Assembly: GCF_048771995.1 (NCBI RefSeq)
Contig: NC_133027.1
Coordinates: 63,115,501-63,179,500 of the forward strand
Direction: 5' to 3'
Origin: Taeniopygia guttata
Lineage: Eukaryota > Chordata > Aves > Passeriformes > Estrildidae
Length of the DNA: 64,000 bases
A program made the position numbers and the translations under genes. The notes beneath the pieces were generated by a model. It had not been told where the DNA came from and searched no databases. It saw only the letters and a program-made list of their open reading frames with translations. Shown piece after piece: positions 1 to 64,000 of the stretch. How positions within the stretch are numbered: position 1 is the first letter of the stretch; every line of letters starts with the position of its first letter.

Positions 1-3000
1 CACTTTATAAATCACTGCATTCAGGTCCTGAGCACAGTGCTCTGCTACAGCAATTCACCATGCATCAGCTGAGTGAGGGCTGGCAGCAGGCAGCTCAATT
101 CTTAACTTGTCACAACTGAAAGGTGAAACATATTGGAGAAAAAGAGGTGGATGAAGAACATTCACCTTGGCAGTCCTAATGACTCAGGAGGATAGGGCAA
201 ACTTCTTAAATGACAAGACCTTCATCTTAAGTCTGAGACCCAAGATTTATGGAAAGGGCAGTCTGAGTGCTTGAGAAAAGGTCCAACTTTGGATATGAGA
301 GGCCAGCTGAGGAGAATACAGGTGGTGAAGCATCCACCACTTCTGCTACCTCATAGTGAAAATATATGCCAAGGAACTACTCCAACTTAAAAGCTATCAC
401 TGTGCGGCTGAACGGATTCTGATAAAATGTTAAAGTGGATAATCCATAGTAATTTTTTGTGCATTTTTGTTGCAATAGATGAGCAAGTTCTGGGAACCAC
501 AGCACTAATGCCCAATCAAGGTAGAAACCCTTAAACTGTATAGTGAGGCTGCGCACAGTACTGGGCTCTGATCAACCCGAGTGAAGCTGATGTTCCTCAT
601 CTTTTTACATAGTGTGGCTTAAGAAATAAATTGCAAGTGTAGGGCAAAAGAGCTAAAGCATACTGGTCCTGATTTAGCTGATATGAGGAAAACTATTTGT
701 GTGAGTTTCCTACCTTACATGTGGGTGTTGGTTTAGTGGATCCTATCCATCCCAAACCGGATAAATGAAACTGTACAAGACAAATAACTTTTGTTTCCTG
801 AACTCAGGCACTTAGTCATTAATAAGTAATTACTGCAGGTAAATGAGCCAGAACACTTCATAAAGCAATAATTTTTTTTGTTTCTCAGCTATTGCATCTG
901 CTGCTTTTCCACAACCGCCTTAATATTAAAATGCTTCTCTTGGCATTGTGCCAGTCATAGAAGAAACAAGCTGGTTGAAGTAACCACATGCCAATCACAG
1001 TCACAGGGTTGCTCTACACACATTGAAATGTCTGGTTTATGGGAATAAGCTACTGCAGCTCCTATCATCAGGCAGCCAAATCTGTCGTGATTTGTGTGCG
1101 CCAAGACAATTCAAGGTTTGTGTGCATAAAAATCCTGTTAGGCAGAGATCAAGATCTAAGGCGGAAGGACTCTCTGCCAAAGGGAGATTTTTTTTTCCTG
1201 TGGTATGAAAAATAAAAAAAAACACCAAGTCATTTAATTAAATGTCTCAGTATGTGGGTCTGGGTTGATGCTTTTATTTGCAAATATTCTGGAAAACTAT
1301 CTGTTAGTTTCTGTAGCTTGACTTTGGGACAATTCAAGCTAGTATTTTGCTTTTGTGACGGATTGTGTAGACAGTGGTTCAGAAAAAAAAAAAGCAGAGA
1401 ACAAACACGTGGCCCATTTTTCCAGACCTGTCTGGGATGTGTATATCTGCTGGATATGCAGTTTGTGTTGTTCCTTATATTCTTTCCATCCCGTTGCCTG
1501 CTGACTACCTGCTCAAATGGCTACTTAAACAGGAAGCACTGAAGCAGACTGTGACTGCGTGCCCAAGTGTTTGAGAAGTTAATTCTTGCCTTCCCTGGAA
1601 AAGTCAACTTTTGAGTCAACTCAATAGTTTAAGTCAAATTATCCCTGAAGCTTCTTTCTCACCTTCTTTTCTCAACCTAACCAAAAGAAAACACTGAAAT
1701 GTCTTTTGCAGCATCTTCAGTAGTGGATTTATTTATTTTAATTGGGAAAAAAAAAGGTCTGTTGGTTTTCCTGGCAGAGTCAAAGGAGGTGACAGCTGCC
1801 ATGCTCACACAGGCAACTGCAGTAATTCATTGCAAAGGTTAAAAAGTAAAACAAATACCTAAAGACCTGGCACAGATTTAATCTGATACATAAAGGTGCC
1901 AGAGAGAAGCCCTGGTTTCTAGTGAAAACAGCCCACAGAAACCTACACTGGACATAAATCTGAAGGAAAATGGAACCAGAAGGGTTCTCAGGAGGGTGTC
2001 TATTTTTCCTCCCTGTTTAAAATCTCTGTCAAAATCAACCCTGAGATACATATGCCTAAAACCCCAGAGGTTTGCCAACCCACCTCTAAAAGGGACCAGG
2101 GCTCAGAGGTGATGTGGCTATAGTGCCTGCACCTGCTCCTCCAGCACATGTGCAGGTCAATGCTGCACCACAGCACCATGCCAGTGCCAGGCTGCTCGAG
2201 AGTTGGGAGGTGTTGCTGTTGTGGCCATCTCTGCTTTACCTACAGAGGTTGTTCCTGTAAGTAAAGGGTCAGGGGCTGTTGCTGCAGTGGGGATAGGCTG
2301 GTGTCTAGAGTGGTTATTGGCAGTGTGGGAGTGTGATGGGGTCCTGTGGGGTCCTTGTTCAGAGGGGTGAAGCTATTTGGTGGATGTTGTTATGGACAAA
2401 GGGTTTGCAGATGAAAATTTGAGGGGGTGAATAAGACAGGAGAGAGGGTAGTGATGAATTTATTGTAGGAGCACCTTCCTCCTCAAATGGTGTGCTGTGC
2501 TAGTAAAAATAGCTCCATGTAATTAAAGAGGATCATCACAGGAGGTTGTCTCTGTGTCACCTGATGCTGCTGTCAGTGTTGATAGTGGCATCCACATGCG
2601 TGGGTTTAGGAAGCCCAGGTTCAGCCTGTTCTTAGACATCTCCAGTGACAGAGGGTCTTCTCCTGAAAGTCTTTCGGTGCTTCACTAGGACATATCCTTC
2701 ACCTGTGCCTTGTTCAGAGGCAATTAATAGCATGTCTTTGGATTAGTCCCCAAGTGATGTCCAGTCTGATTTCAGCGAGAGGATCTCTTTGCATGAATGT
2801 AGGAAACTTCATATACTACATCTGATAGGATAAAATATGATTGGGGGATTGCCTATTTGCTTTGAACTATAGCATGCTTCAGTTTGGGGAAAGCAAGAGG
2901 CAAAGTGAAAAAGACCCATCTTTGAAAGACACTGAAAAATCAATGAAAATACAAGAGCGGGATGTGTTAAAATCAGCTGGCTGTAATCCAGCAGCAGTAT

Positions 3001-3110
3001 CCAACAGTCACACTCCCAGGGACAGGCTGCTTCTGCCTGTGCTGATCTTTTTCTGGTTGATCTTTTCTGCAATAAAATGTGCATTTGGCTTTTCTGTCAG
3101 TTCTGCCCAT

Positions 3111-3164
3111 GATGTGAGTCTGTCATGGTACTCCTGATGTGGAGTACCATGACAGACCCACATC
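3111..3164. repeat. Near-perfect inverted repeat, 24-bp arms, 6-bp loop
   Basis: The arms at 3111-3134 and 3141-3164 are reverse complements with a single mismatch; the loop is TGATGT. In a minus-strand transcript the mismatch becomes a G-U wobble, so the whole stem would pair. There is no other sign of a gene here. Confidence 0.85.
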
Positions 3165-5940
3165 ACCATAACTCCATCTGAAACTGGTGCACAGGTCTGG
3201 AGGATCTACTCTAGCTAAAATAAATATAAGTTTCCCACCTCTGGCAAAAGCTGTCACCTAACCATAGCAAGGGCTAGAGGCTGCTTTGGATGGCAATTTG
3301 AAGCCCCAGTCTGTCTGAAGCGATTTTAAGCCTCAGTACTGTTAACAAGTGAAAAGTATTAGCTGGACTGCTTCAAATCTTGCTCCACAGTTACCACCAT
3401 CTCTAGGTTTCATCAAAGAAAGGGTGAAGAAGATACTCATGGGTTGAGGTCCAGCAAGGCTGCTGGAACTCCATCCCCTTGTCTCTCCTGTCTGCAGAGC
3501 TCAGCCTGGGCCTGTGCAAGCACAGAACTTCTCTGAGAGCTCTTTTAGTTGCACTCTGCATGGAAAATCACAGTACCTAAGCCCCTGTAAAGCTCTACAA
3601 ATGCTATTTTTTCCATAACCTCTTTTTGGAGCATCCTCACTGTCCTATACAGTTGGTTGTGGTTCTGTGACCCAGGCAGTGCTGCATAATCCCAAGATCC
3701 CCCTGTACTTTGGGAAATTCTAGAAAATTATTGTATCTGAACAATGACATGTTTGCAGCTAGACTGAGAGGTCTACTGACATGTCTGCATTCCTGGGAAG
3801 TGAGCATTAGTTGTAGGAAGGACAGACAAATTTTGGGGAGCTCATGCTGGCTCCTGCCTTGTTTAGAGCTGTGCTCATGTAAGGACACCAAAAGATGATG
3901 CAGCAGAAACACAGCTATGCTGTGACTCCGAACTCGTGCTACACCAACACCACAAGTCTTTGGAGAAATGATGGTGTAATGACATCTGTCACACTAATCT
4001 TCAGGTCTGCTGTGTACGCCAAGTCTTGACCCTTTGTGGGACTCCCTTCCCACTGTTCCTTCCACAGCCACAGCAGCCATGCTCCAAAAAAAGTAAGTGA
4101 GGCTAGAGCAGGCCATGTCCTTCCCTGCCTTCCCTTCTCCATCTCCCCCAGGCAACTTGTCTCCCCTTAGCTTGGTGTTCATACAGTGTGAATTCAGAGG
4201 GACATGCTAGTGAGAGTCCAGGGACAAGCCAGAATTGCAGATGAGACATTTCAATTTTGACAGGGTGCCATTTTCCGATGGAGCAGCTTTCTGGTCAGTC
4301 CTGCCCTATGACGGAATGGCCGTGGGGCAGCTGTACAGCTGGGTCTGTAGCCCAGGAGCTCTGCATCTTTCTTGAGCTGACTGGGTAATATGTGCCATGG
4401 GGAAGGAGTATGTGAACAGAGGAACCAGCTGACAGCAGATCTGTTCCTATGCCTTTGATGGTAAAAGTGCTAGGGAGGTATGGATCTGCATGTCACTGTC
4501 AACAGAAAGCTGCTGCGATGTTTTCCTCCTTGGACAATTATGCATACATTGAATTTCTGAGTCACAGGCTGACATTCCAGCAGATCAACTAATTTTCCCA
4601 GTATTGGAATAAGCCACAGTACAAGCCTGAAATGGTGAGCCGGTTCTGTTTGCTCAGCTGATAGAAGTGTAGCAGTTGCTAATTCCATCGCATCCTCTCA
4701 AAGAAATAAAGGAGAAAATGTAACCAACAAGAGAGAATACAGAGAGACTCTGTATTGCTCTTTCCACTAAATATGCCCAAATGCAGGCAGACAGCTCTCT
4801 CCCCTCACTTCCCTGAGTGCAGAGTGTTTGCTTTATCTGATGATGTAACTGCTAAATAATAGACAAACCTGGTATGAACTCTCCTACTTATTTCTGCGCG
4901 GGTGCACATATGGAGGAATCTTTCTGCATTTTCACTGGATTTTAACAGATTTATAGCTAGAAATGTGCCACTGCCCTCTGCTGGAAAAGCAGGAGCCAGA
5001 CAAGAAGAAAAGAAAACCAGAGCAGAATCTTGTAAATATTATTGCATTTACTGCACTTGGTGCTGGAAACCCGTGAAATGCAGCAGGACAGGGACAGTGG
5101 GAGTCCTCTGACCACTGGACAGAGCAGGATCGACTCCCCTACCATGGCTGCCTTTCCCCCTCACTTTGGAAGGCTCCCAGATTGGGAGAAACCTGGCAGT
5201 GAAAGAAAACATCAGACCAGAGTTAGCAGCAGTTGCTCTTTCTCCTACACTTAATGTATAGAATACAGTTTGGACATTTGAGAACACTTTTCTATCTAAA
5301 GGTACGGTTTTTAATAACTCCTACTAGGAATAATTGGGATAAAAAGTGCCAAGTTCAGACGATCTGTTACAAGCTAAATAATCAAACTGGCATTTATTTG
5401 TAAGGTAGATCACTCAGCACACCTTGAGAAAACTGTGTCACTCAATGTACTGTGGTTAAGCACAGATGGTTGTGGTTAAGCAATCCATATGGACAGCACC
5501 ATCATGTGCACTCCCCATGAGTACTAAAACTGTTTTGTAGTGAGAACAACAGCAGCATTGGCTTTGAGCAAGAAGATACATCTGAAGAAGGGTTATCCTT
5601 CCAGAAAAGGTTTCCATGAGATTTATTTAGCCATTTCTGGTGTGGTGCTTATCAGTCTGATTTCTTATCATGAGAGGAATTAGCTTCTTCCCGAACTGCA
5701 GAAATATTTTTCTAGGTCAATCTTCAAGCATGGAAATTATGGAATTGTTGCCTTTAAGAACCATGACAAATTTTCAACTTAAAGCTGTCGTTTAAATTGA
5801 CATATGCACAAACAGCCATGGTGGTGTGTCCTACCTACGCCAATGGCCTTGTCTCCATTTTTGGTCAGGGTGACACAACTTGGGGAAGGGGCAAGAAATC
5901 ATGTAAAAAGCGTAAGATGCAAAGCAGGCCTTGGCAACTA

Positions 5941-6005
5941 CCTTTCCCCTTCTTTCAGTTTCAGTTTCCCTTTCTCTTCTTTTTTCCTCCCTTTCCCTTT
6001 CTCTA
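5941..6005. repeat. Pyrimidine-rich low-complexity tract
   Basis: About 65 bp of almost pure C/T on the plus strand, with two short CAG interruptions. It creates artefactual open frames on both strands. Confidence 0.8.
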
Positions 6006-7926
6006 GCACTAGAGTAAGTTATTGTCCTGAGGATGGAAGTGTCACAATGGTTCCAGGACATCTGAGAAATAAATGGATGGAGTAACCAAAGACCGGCTAA
6101 ATGGAGGGTGAAGGGGAAAGCCTCCTTGGCACAGCAGCAGCTGGAGTGCTGGGCATAAAAGGTCTGCTCCCCAGACTGGTTTGCATGACTGACTTCCCTG
6201 GCATTAACTTTCAAGCCCTTTGCCTAATTTGCTGACCCCTATGTGGGTTTATGTCTTTACATAAAGCAAATGCATAAAAACATGCATTAAAACTTTTCAT
6301 AATGACTCCATGAATGACACATTGCTGCCCTGTAACTCGGTAGCTGTCCCTGAAGTTACATAGATGTGTCTGATTATAGCTCAGCCTTTCAAAAGTAATA
6401 AAATTAAGTGGCATTTTATGTAACTCAATGGGTTACAGTAGGAAGCTGTTAACAGTAGAGGATTAAAATAAAATTGTTCTTGGTATTTAAAAAGTGATGA
6501 AATGAGGAGAAAAATAAATCCACCCCCAAGAGCTGCAAATCATTCCTTACAAGTTTGGCATCTGCCAAAATTCTACTTGGGAAAAAAAAACCTGGGCTTC
6601 TTCCCTCAGAGGGTCCTCCCACACTCTTTGGGGCATAAAGCCCAAGGGTAGTGCTCACTGTCCACAGGCACACACAGGCAGACTGTACACAGGTGCACCC
6701 AGCAGCCTCATTATTAAGTGCCACTTTTCCCACAGGGTTTTTTTTAATGCTTTCTAAAAGGTATCACTGCTAAATCCTCGTATTCTGTGCATTTTCTGTG
6801 ATGAGACTTAAATGCAGGGGAGCAAATCTGACACATTTCAGCATATTTCCACCTTCTTTAGAGGTAAGCAAATAAAGGCAGGCCATTAGTGTGTGACATT
6901 TATTGTTTATACATTAGTGTGTATTAATCAAGTGATTGGCTGAATCAAAATTTTCAGCAATGATCAAATGAAATTATTTATAATGAGGGACTACATTCAG
7001 CTGGAGAGAAACATATAGAAAGGAATAACTCCTGAGTTTTAGATTATTCATTTGCATTACTTTAAAATATCATCCCAGCATATTGACTGTTGTAATGATT
7101 TTTTAAAAATTTCTATTACATAACTGCCACCGTAAATAAATGAGATTGCTCAACTTCCAGGTCATTCACTGAATGTGGCATTAAGTAAATTACAAAAGGG
7201 AAAGGCATATTCTGCAAAATGTGTTCCCCTGATGAGATGGAGTTAGTCATGCACATTTATTTCCAACATTTTGGCTAAGCATGTACCTGTCTCAAGTAAA
7301 AAACCACAAGATTATTTTCCAGAATTCCACTGTGTAATTTTTGCCATTAAACACTAAAAAGGAAAAATAAAAGTCAACCATTCACTATTAAAAGACTTTA
7401 ATTATTTGGAACACTAACATAAAAAATGTTTACTTGAAAAGGTTTCTTTCCATTTTAGTCCATCTTCAAAGCTGTTACATTATATTTCACTGACTAGTAT
7501 CACAAATTACACTGACAAGGTTCCTCAAAGTTGCAAAAGATAGAGCTACAGTAAATTGTTTCACAAGTTATTTAGAAAAAGCATGTAAGAAATTATTCCT
7601 TCCGTCTTTGTCTATGATGACGCAGAAACTTAGCATTAAAGTAAAAAGAACAGTCATTACAGTGCTAAGTATATTTGACATATTTAACCTCACAAATAAA
7701 TAAATATGTACAAGGGAGGTTACAGCATGTCAACTACAAAACAGAAGCTTTACATTGTAGAATTGAGAGCAGCCAAGTGACACAGACAGTTTAAGATTAC
7801 TACATGGTAGTAAAAAAAGAGAAAAAAAATCTTAATTCAGCAAAAATACAGGTAGATGTACATTAAACTGACAGGTTACAGCTCAGCTTCATTCAGGATA
7901 CTGTGGGGTTTTTTTATCTGTTATGT

Positions 7927-7932
7927 TTTATT
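7927..7932 (-). terminator. Candidate distal poly(A) signal AATAAA
   Basis: This is a second sense-strand AATAAA, about 2.0 kb after the stop codon, followed by A-rich sequence in the transcript. Further hexamers at 7256-7261 and 6899-6904 are less likely but cannot be excluded. Confidence 0.35.
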
Positions 7933-8933
7933 GACTGCTCATTTTTTTCAGGAATGTTTAGTTTTCCTTCTCTTCACTTTTGAACATCTTAATCAGGCAG
8001 AAATCTCACAGTAAGCTGCTATGTGAACACTATTATCTACAGTAGTTAAGCAAATGGGAAGGTAAAATGTAAGTTCAGCAAATGCTTGTACATGATCTCT
8101 TCCTAAATTATTTCAATTATTGAAGATATCTGACAACACTCATCGCTGTTATTAATTACAGTTTGAGTGAATGGGGCTGACTTCCATTCATAGACACAAA
8201 TGTATTTGCAGCTGTGAGGCTGAGGTTTGGTTCAGGTCCATGCAGTGACAGCAGTGTTCTTCGTGGAATACATGGGGACATCCTCCTCCCGACAGGTGCT
8301 TGCAGCCAGGGCAAATGTGCCGTTTGTGCGGTCACAGCATTAAATGATCTCTGCACGCAAAAGCACGTGCAAAGAGCAGAGAAAGCACAAACCCACATCC
8401 CTAATCACTGAGCATCCACCTGCTTGGCAACTGAAAAATCTCAGCACAACTTTATGCTCTCTGAATTCAAATAATTAAATATGTGGCTAAAAATATTTTG
8501 GTTAAAAAAAGGCATAATTTAAAAAATTAAAACTTCCATTAGGAGACATTCTCCTCTGAATGCAGTGCTTGGAAAAAACTTTTATGTTTCAGCATATGCC
8601 TTCAGAAACATGTGCGGCTACAATTTTTATGAAGTTTGTCATGGGGTGAAACACAATTCATGAGGAGAGATGACCTTTTGGCACTCAAGGTCACTTGCTA
8701 ATATGTCACACATTTATAGAGAGTAAAACAAGTAAGCATTTTATGCTCTTGTCTGTTCTCTGGGCACACCTCCCCCCCCACACCCCAGTGTCATTATGGA
8801 CACAGTATAGCAATGAGGAATTCCTTAATATTACCTCAATACTATTAAAACTCTGTGCATCCAAAAACCTCAAATCATGTCATTGAACAGGGCAACAGAG
8901 GGATACTGATAACATTACGTGCCCAGAAAGATG

Positions 8934-8939
8934 TTTATT
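8934..8939 (-). terminator. Candidate proximal poly(A) signal AATAAA
   Basis: TTTATT on the plus strand reads AATAAA in the sense of ADGRG6. It is the first canonical hexamer after the stop codon, about 1.0 kb downstream, and is followed in the transcript by a U/G-containing stretch (TCTGTTGCCCTGTTC). Use is not proven. Confidence 0.4.
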
Positions 8940-9943
8940 TTTAGTAAACATGTTCCAGATTATCCTAATGTTGCAATGCCATCTGATGGAGGTGTCTATA
9001 CATACAGTATATGTGAAGTACAGAGACTGACAAAATCATGGATTTACAAATAATTAATCTTGCATTTAAATATTTAAACTTAAGTCTTAGCACCGTCTGT
9101 AGGTTTTAGATTGTCTCTTGTATACATTGTAATATTTACGTGTGTTATTATAGAAATATGTGTAGAGAGAGTTCTAGGTACATATTTATATATCTATATA
9201 TAGTTGAATGTCTTTTTGTTATTTTGTTTTGTGAAAAAAGAACATTAAACATAGACTCGAGATGGAAGACACTACATTTCATACATACCAATCAATAAAT
9301 GGTGAAACACAACTCTGTGTAAACTGTTTTTCTATGTATATGGATACAAATTTGTCTGCATTTACAACATATGCTGTTTTGGTGACTAAGTCTATCTGAT
9401 CAGGTCTATTTAGGCAAAAATAGTTTAAAATAGCCCTTTAAGTGGTGCTAGGGCTTTACTCATTTATGAATAAAGAGCACTAGACATTCAAGAAGCAAGA
9501 ATCTAACAAATGCCATAGGGAAAATCCATATTTTTCAAAACAAAAAGACCATCAGCAAAATGCTCAATAAAAGCTTGCCTATACTGCATGACACGTCTGG
9601 TATTTTCTCCAATAGTCAAGACTTCTGTTTGGATTGTATGATTTAAAGTTGCTCTTCAGTCTTAAAAGATATTTACACAGGATTACAATTAGCTGTCCAG
9701 GCATCATGCTGGCTGGCACACATTTGAAAACAGCTCAATACCATGGTAAAAAATTGTCGTTTCCCACAACAGTAAAAACTTAAAAAAATCAGTCCTGAAG
9801 TGGAAGCTGTTTGTAGGAGAACACTATAAACTGGGAAAAAATAACTGAATGGGTCATACTCTATGACATCCAATATTCTCAATTCCAGGCAAACTTTTTG
9901 TATTCCTTTGATTTAAAAATAACCCAGTAAATCAGAAACCCAG

Positions 9944-61340
<51,397 letters not shown>

Positions 61341-64000
61341 CTGGTAATAAAGATGAGAAAGAGGTGAACTTGAATGAAATATGAATGTTAATAAGGTAAG
61401 ACAAAATGGGAACTATGCATGACAATGTAAAATGAAACCATCTACACACAATGCCGTAAATGTTAAAAAAACACATTATTTTTTTCTGTACAAAGTGATG
61501 AATAGATATGAACTGAGGACCCAATCCTGCAATCCTCACTTGCACTAACTTCAGTGGGAATTTTGCCAGTGCAAATTTTGCAGGATCAGCCCTGCACTCT
61601 TTTCATAAACAAAATCCTCTCATGAGAGCCTTGGTTTGTGTGAAGACCAGAAAATGGGGAGGTTCTAAGATGTGCGCACTTAGTATGTTGCTTGTGAAAA
61701 GAATCTTTGCCACTCCTCAAAAACTGAATATTACAAACGAATGAGAAACTAAAGCACTCATGCAAGGATTCACTTAACTCCACTGAACTCAAAACAAAGA
61801 AGAGAATTGAGATCAGGCTTGGAACAGGTGAAGTAAAATATCTATTTTGAAAGCTTTATGAAGAAACTCAGCTGTACTGTTCCCATTGACACCAACAAGA
61901 GTCACTCCACAAAATCCTGGAGAACCAGCTGAATGCTTTTCAAAATTAGAAGGAGGAGCCAAACCTGCAAATTTCCCCCATGATGGTCTGGGAGGGTATA
62001 TGTGCTAGAAGAATTCAAAGATCATGCCACTGAATTTTCAAATAATGGTTTGGAAAATAATTTAGTTTTGTTCAGTAACTCCCAGAGAACGCAAATCCAT
62101 TCACGGACAGATTTTTTTCCTGAAAACTGTTATTTAAAATCTGAAGGTTGGTATGGTAAAATCTCCCTGTGTTACATGGCTTTGGAAGATTTTGACCAAG
62201 AATCAACCTAGGAAGGTTAAGCACTTATATTTTGGGCAAGAAATCACATTTTTTATGTGTTGCTAGGTTGATTTATCTAACCTTTTGAATTCAAAAGTCA
62301 TAAACTTGTCACAGCTTAGGGAGCAGGTTCATGCTCAGGTTTCAGTGAGACAAGAAAATTAGGGAAACAGAAGAAAAAGTTGTACATTGGAACAAACAGA
62401 TTCTAACTGGGAAAGTGAGCATATAAAATGACACCTAGAAATACAAAAAAAGCTCTTCCATGAAACTTCAGAGCAATATTGTCTGAGGAATAATTTACAA
62501 GGTTTCTTACATATTGGGTCTTAGCAGCCAATGCTGCTAAAGGAGGCATCTAATGAACAAAAATATTTACTAAGCATAATGGAGAAATCAGTTCTTTCAT
62601 CAGACATAGCTGACATTACCTGGCATCCACAAACTATTTTACTGTTGTAATTGCACAACACCCAACAAACAAAGGAATTCAAACTGGCCTCTAAGTTAAG
62701 ACAAAGTCTGTGGCATTGACAGAAATAGACAGACAGACATATTTTTTTGATTTTCATTATTATGACAATAATTATGATGGTGCTGAGTGGGAGAAAGCTG
62801 ATTTGGCATCTTATTCCAAAGTGACAAACTGAACATTAGGGATACTACAAAATAATTTTTTAGAGAAAGAAAGAGTATTACCTTCATGAAAATACTCATA
62901 GTCTTGATGGTCTAAGAAGTCAAGAAGGCAAGTTTTAAAGGCAGCATCTTTTATCAGAGGCAATATCTACCAGACAAGTTTATAAAGCTGGGACAAAGGA
63001 TGAAGTTTTTAGAAAAGCAGGCTCGTTCAGCTGAAAGTGTGTCCATTTCTGCAGCCATATTATCTGATGTCATGAAAGACATTTTCTCCCTTCCATACCA
63101 TGCCATTTTAAGGGAGGAAAACACTCAGAGATCTTCCAAAAGAATGGACAGTGATATATTTATACATTGATAAATAAAAAAATATAAATAGACTAATATT
63201 GAATAATTGTGGAGGCATCATTTACCCAAACTATTTAAGTAGCAGTATTTAGATCATACTCTGCTTTCTGAATATCATGTCTGAAAATTACTGTTTCAAA
63301 TCTGATTATGGACATTAATGGCATTTCACTTTCCCCATGGAGACTAGTAGAATATGCTCCAAAAACTTGAACCAAATTTACCTCATGAACATCTGGGAAA
63401 AATATAGTGAAAACTGACATAGATCTCTTATTGCCTTTCCAAGTAGAGTGCATTTCCCCTTTTATTTTTAAGCTAAATCAAATTTACTTGAAAATATTGG
63501 TTTTGAAATAGTTCTGAGACTTCTTGTTTTCGTCTTATATTTTATTCTCTCCTTCTTCCACCATTCAGCTGGAAAGAGGTTACAAAGCTAGATATTTTTG
63601 GTGCAGTTGCTGCTGTAATTAAAGTTTAACATAGCATGCCAACACATTGGAAGGCCTGGGTTCATGAAGGAAGGCATTGTGGAAACAGGTTAATGTTGCT
63701 CATCAAGCACTTTTTATGGAACTTCAGCATCTGAGCAGATCAGTACAAATTAACCATCCTTGCATGCCCATTGATTCATGTGACATGGAAATCTGTAGGG
63801 TTCACCCAATCCTTGCATTCAACTGAATTGACTTTTAAAAACACTTAATGAATTTTTATATGTGGTGATTTTTACATTATTAATCCATCACTAAGTGCCA
63901 TAGCACGTGTTTCTTTCTCTAAAAGCTGCTGAATTTTGCAGTTTGATGGTACTTATTTTATACCTTCTAATCTCAAAGTACCTAGCCTCAAAATATCCTA
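61341..64000 (-). other. ADGRG6 upstream intron, continues past window
   Basis: No exon of the pentraxin-like or CUB domains is visible, so they should lie further right. A small nested inverted repeat at 61524-61586 resembles an old interspersed element. Confidence 0.6.
61524..61586. repeat. Nested inverted repeat, possible old interspersed element
   Basis: The outer arms atcctgcaa / ttgcaggat (9 bp) enclose inner arms ttgcact / agtgcaa (7 bp), with acttcagtgggaattttgcc between. The wording resembles old amniote interspersed repeats, but I cannot name the family. Confidence 0.45.

Larger units (their letters stand above)
1..7904. other. Intergenic region, no supported gene
   Basis: Only short open frames occur here (the longest about 127 codons, over a low-complexity pyrimidine tract), with no recognisable protein. 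The stretch 2080-5250 is somewhat richer in G+C than the rest. It contains a near-perfect hairpin (3111-3164), a 20-bp-spaced pair of TGTGGTTAAGCA repeats (5451-5482) and a pyrimidine-rich tract (5941-6005). In other vertebrates HIVEP2 is the next gene on this side, but nothing of it is visible. Confidence 0.6.
7905..9943 (-). other. ADGRG6: Probable 3' UTR of ADGRG6
   Basis: This is the AT-rich sequence directly after the stop codon. It has no competing open frame and no recognisable repeat. I found two minus-strand AATAAA hexamers, listed separately. The far end is a guess set by the distal hexamer; if the proximal signal is used the UTR is only about 1 kb. Confidence 0.55.

Noticed and set aside
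5804..6214. Open frames of 93 and 127 codons on opposite strands
   Set aside because: Both run through a low-complexity pyrimidine tract; the products look like simple sequence.
63235..63453. 72-codon minus-strand open frame as an upstream ADGRG6 exon
   Set aside because: No pentraxin or CUB signature, and no acceptor and donor pair of suitable phase around it.

Overview
This window is vertebrate genomic DNA, most likely from a bird. It is AT-rich, has intron-exon structure and carries two fossil CR1 (chicken repeat 1) LINE fragments whose 3' ends show the typical ATTCTRTG-type octamers. It holds one recognisable gene: the 3' two thirds of ADGRG6 (GPR126), an adhesion G-protein-coupled receptor, transcribed from right to left on the minus strand. 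I assembled 21 coding exons between 61340 and 9944. All use GT-AG splice sites, and the codon phases match at every junction. Together they encode 869 residues to the stop codon without the giant second exon, or 1,887 with it. The signal peptide, CUB and pentraxin-like exons expected upstream are not visible and should lie beyond the right edge.

Layout from right to left (5' to 3' of the gene). 64000-61341 is upstream intron. 61257-61340 is a small Thr/Pro-rich linker exon. 56743-59796 is a giant 3,054-nt Ser/Thr-rich, mucin-like exon of 1,018 codons, symmetric in phase. 54186-54271, 52767-52819, 52633-52686 and 43336-43478 encode the SEA domain with a furin site (RQKR-S). 42543-42657 and 39389-39450 encode the hormone-receptor (HormR) domain. 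37801-38008 down to 27776 encode the GAIN domain and GPS cleavage motif with the tethered agonist (THFGVLM-DLQRT). 24886-25013 down to 16341 encode the seven transmembrane helices. 14215-14367 and 9944-10122 encode the cytoplasmic tail. A 3' UTR of about 1-2 kb probably follows to about 7.9 kb. 1-7900 is intergenic with no supported gene.

The receptor is built to be cut twice, by furin in the SEA domain and by autoproteolysis at the GPS. The Ser/Thr-rich linker between the pentraxin-like and SEA domains appears tunable: both linker exons begin and end in the same phase, so either can be skipped without a frameshift. The most interesting item is the giant exon, which would nearly double the receptor and add a long mucin-like stalk that the mammalian protein of about 1,200 residues lacks. 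Other notable structures are a perfect 124-bp inverted repeat around an AT-rich core (47064-47458) and a 24-bp-stem hairpin at 3111-3164.
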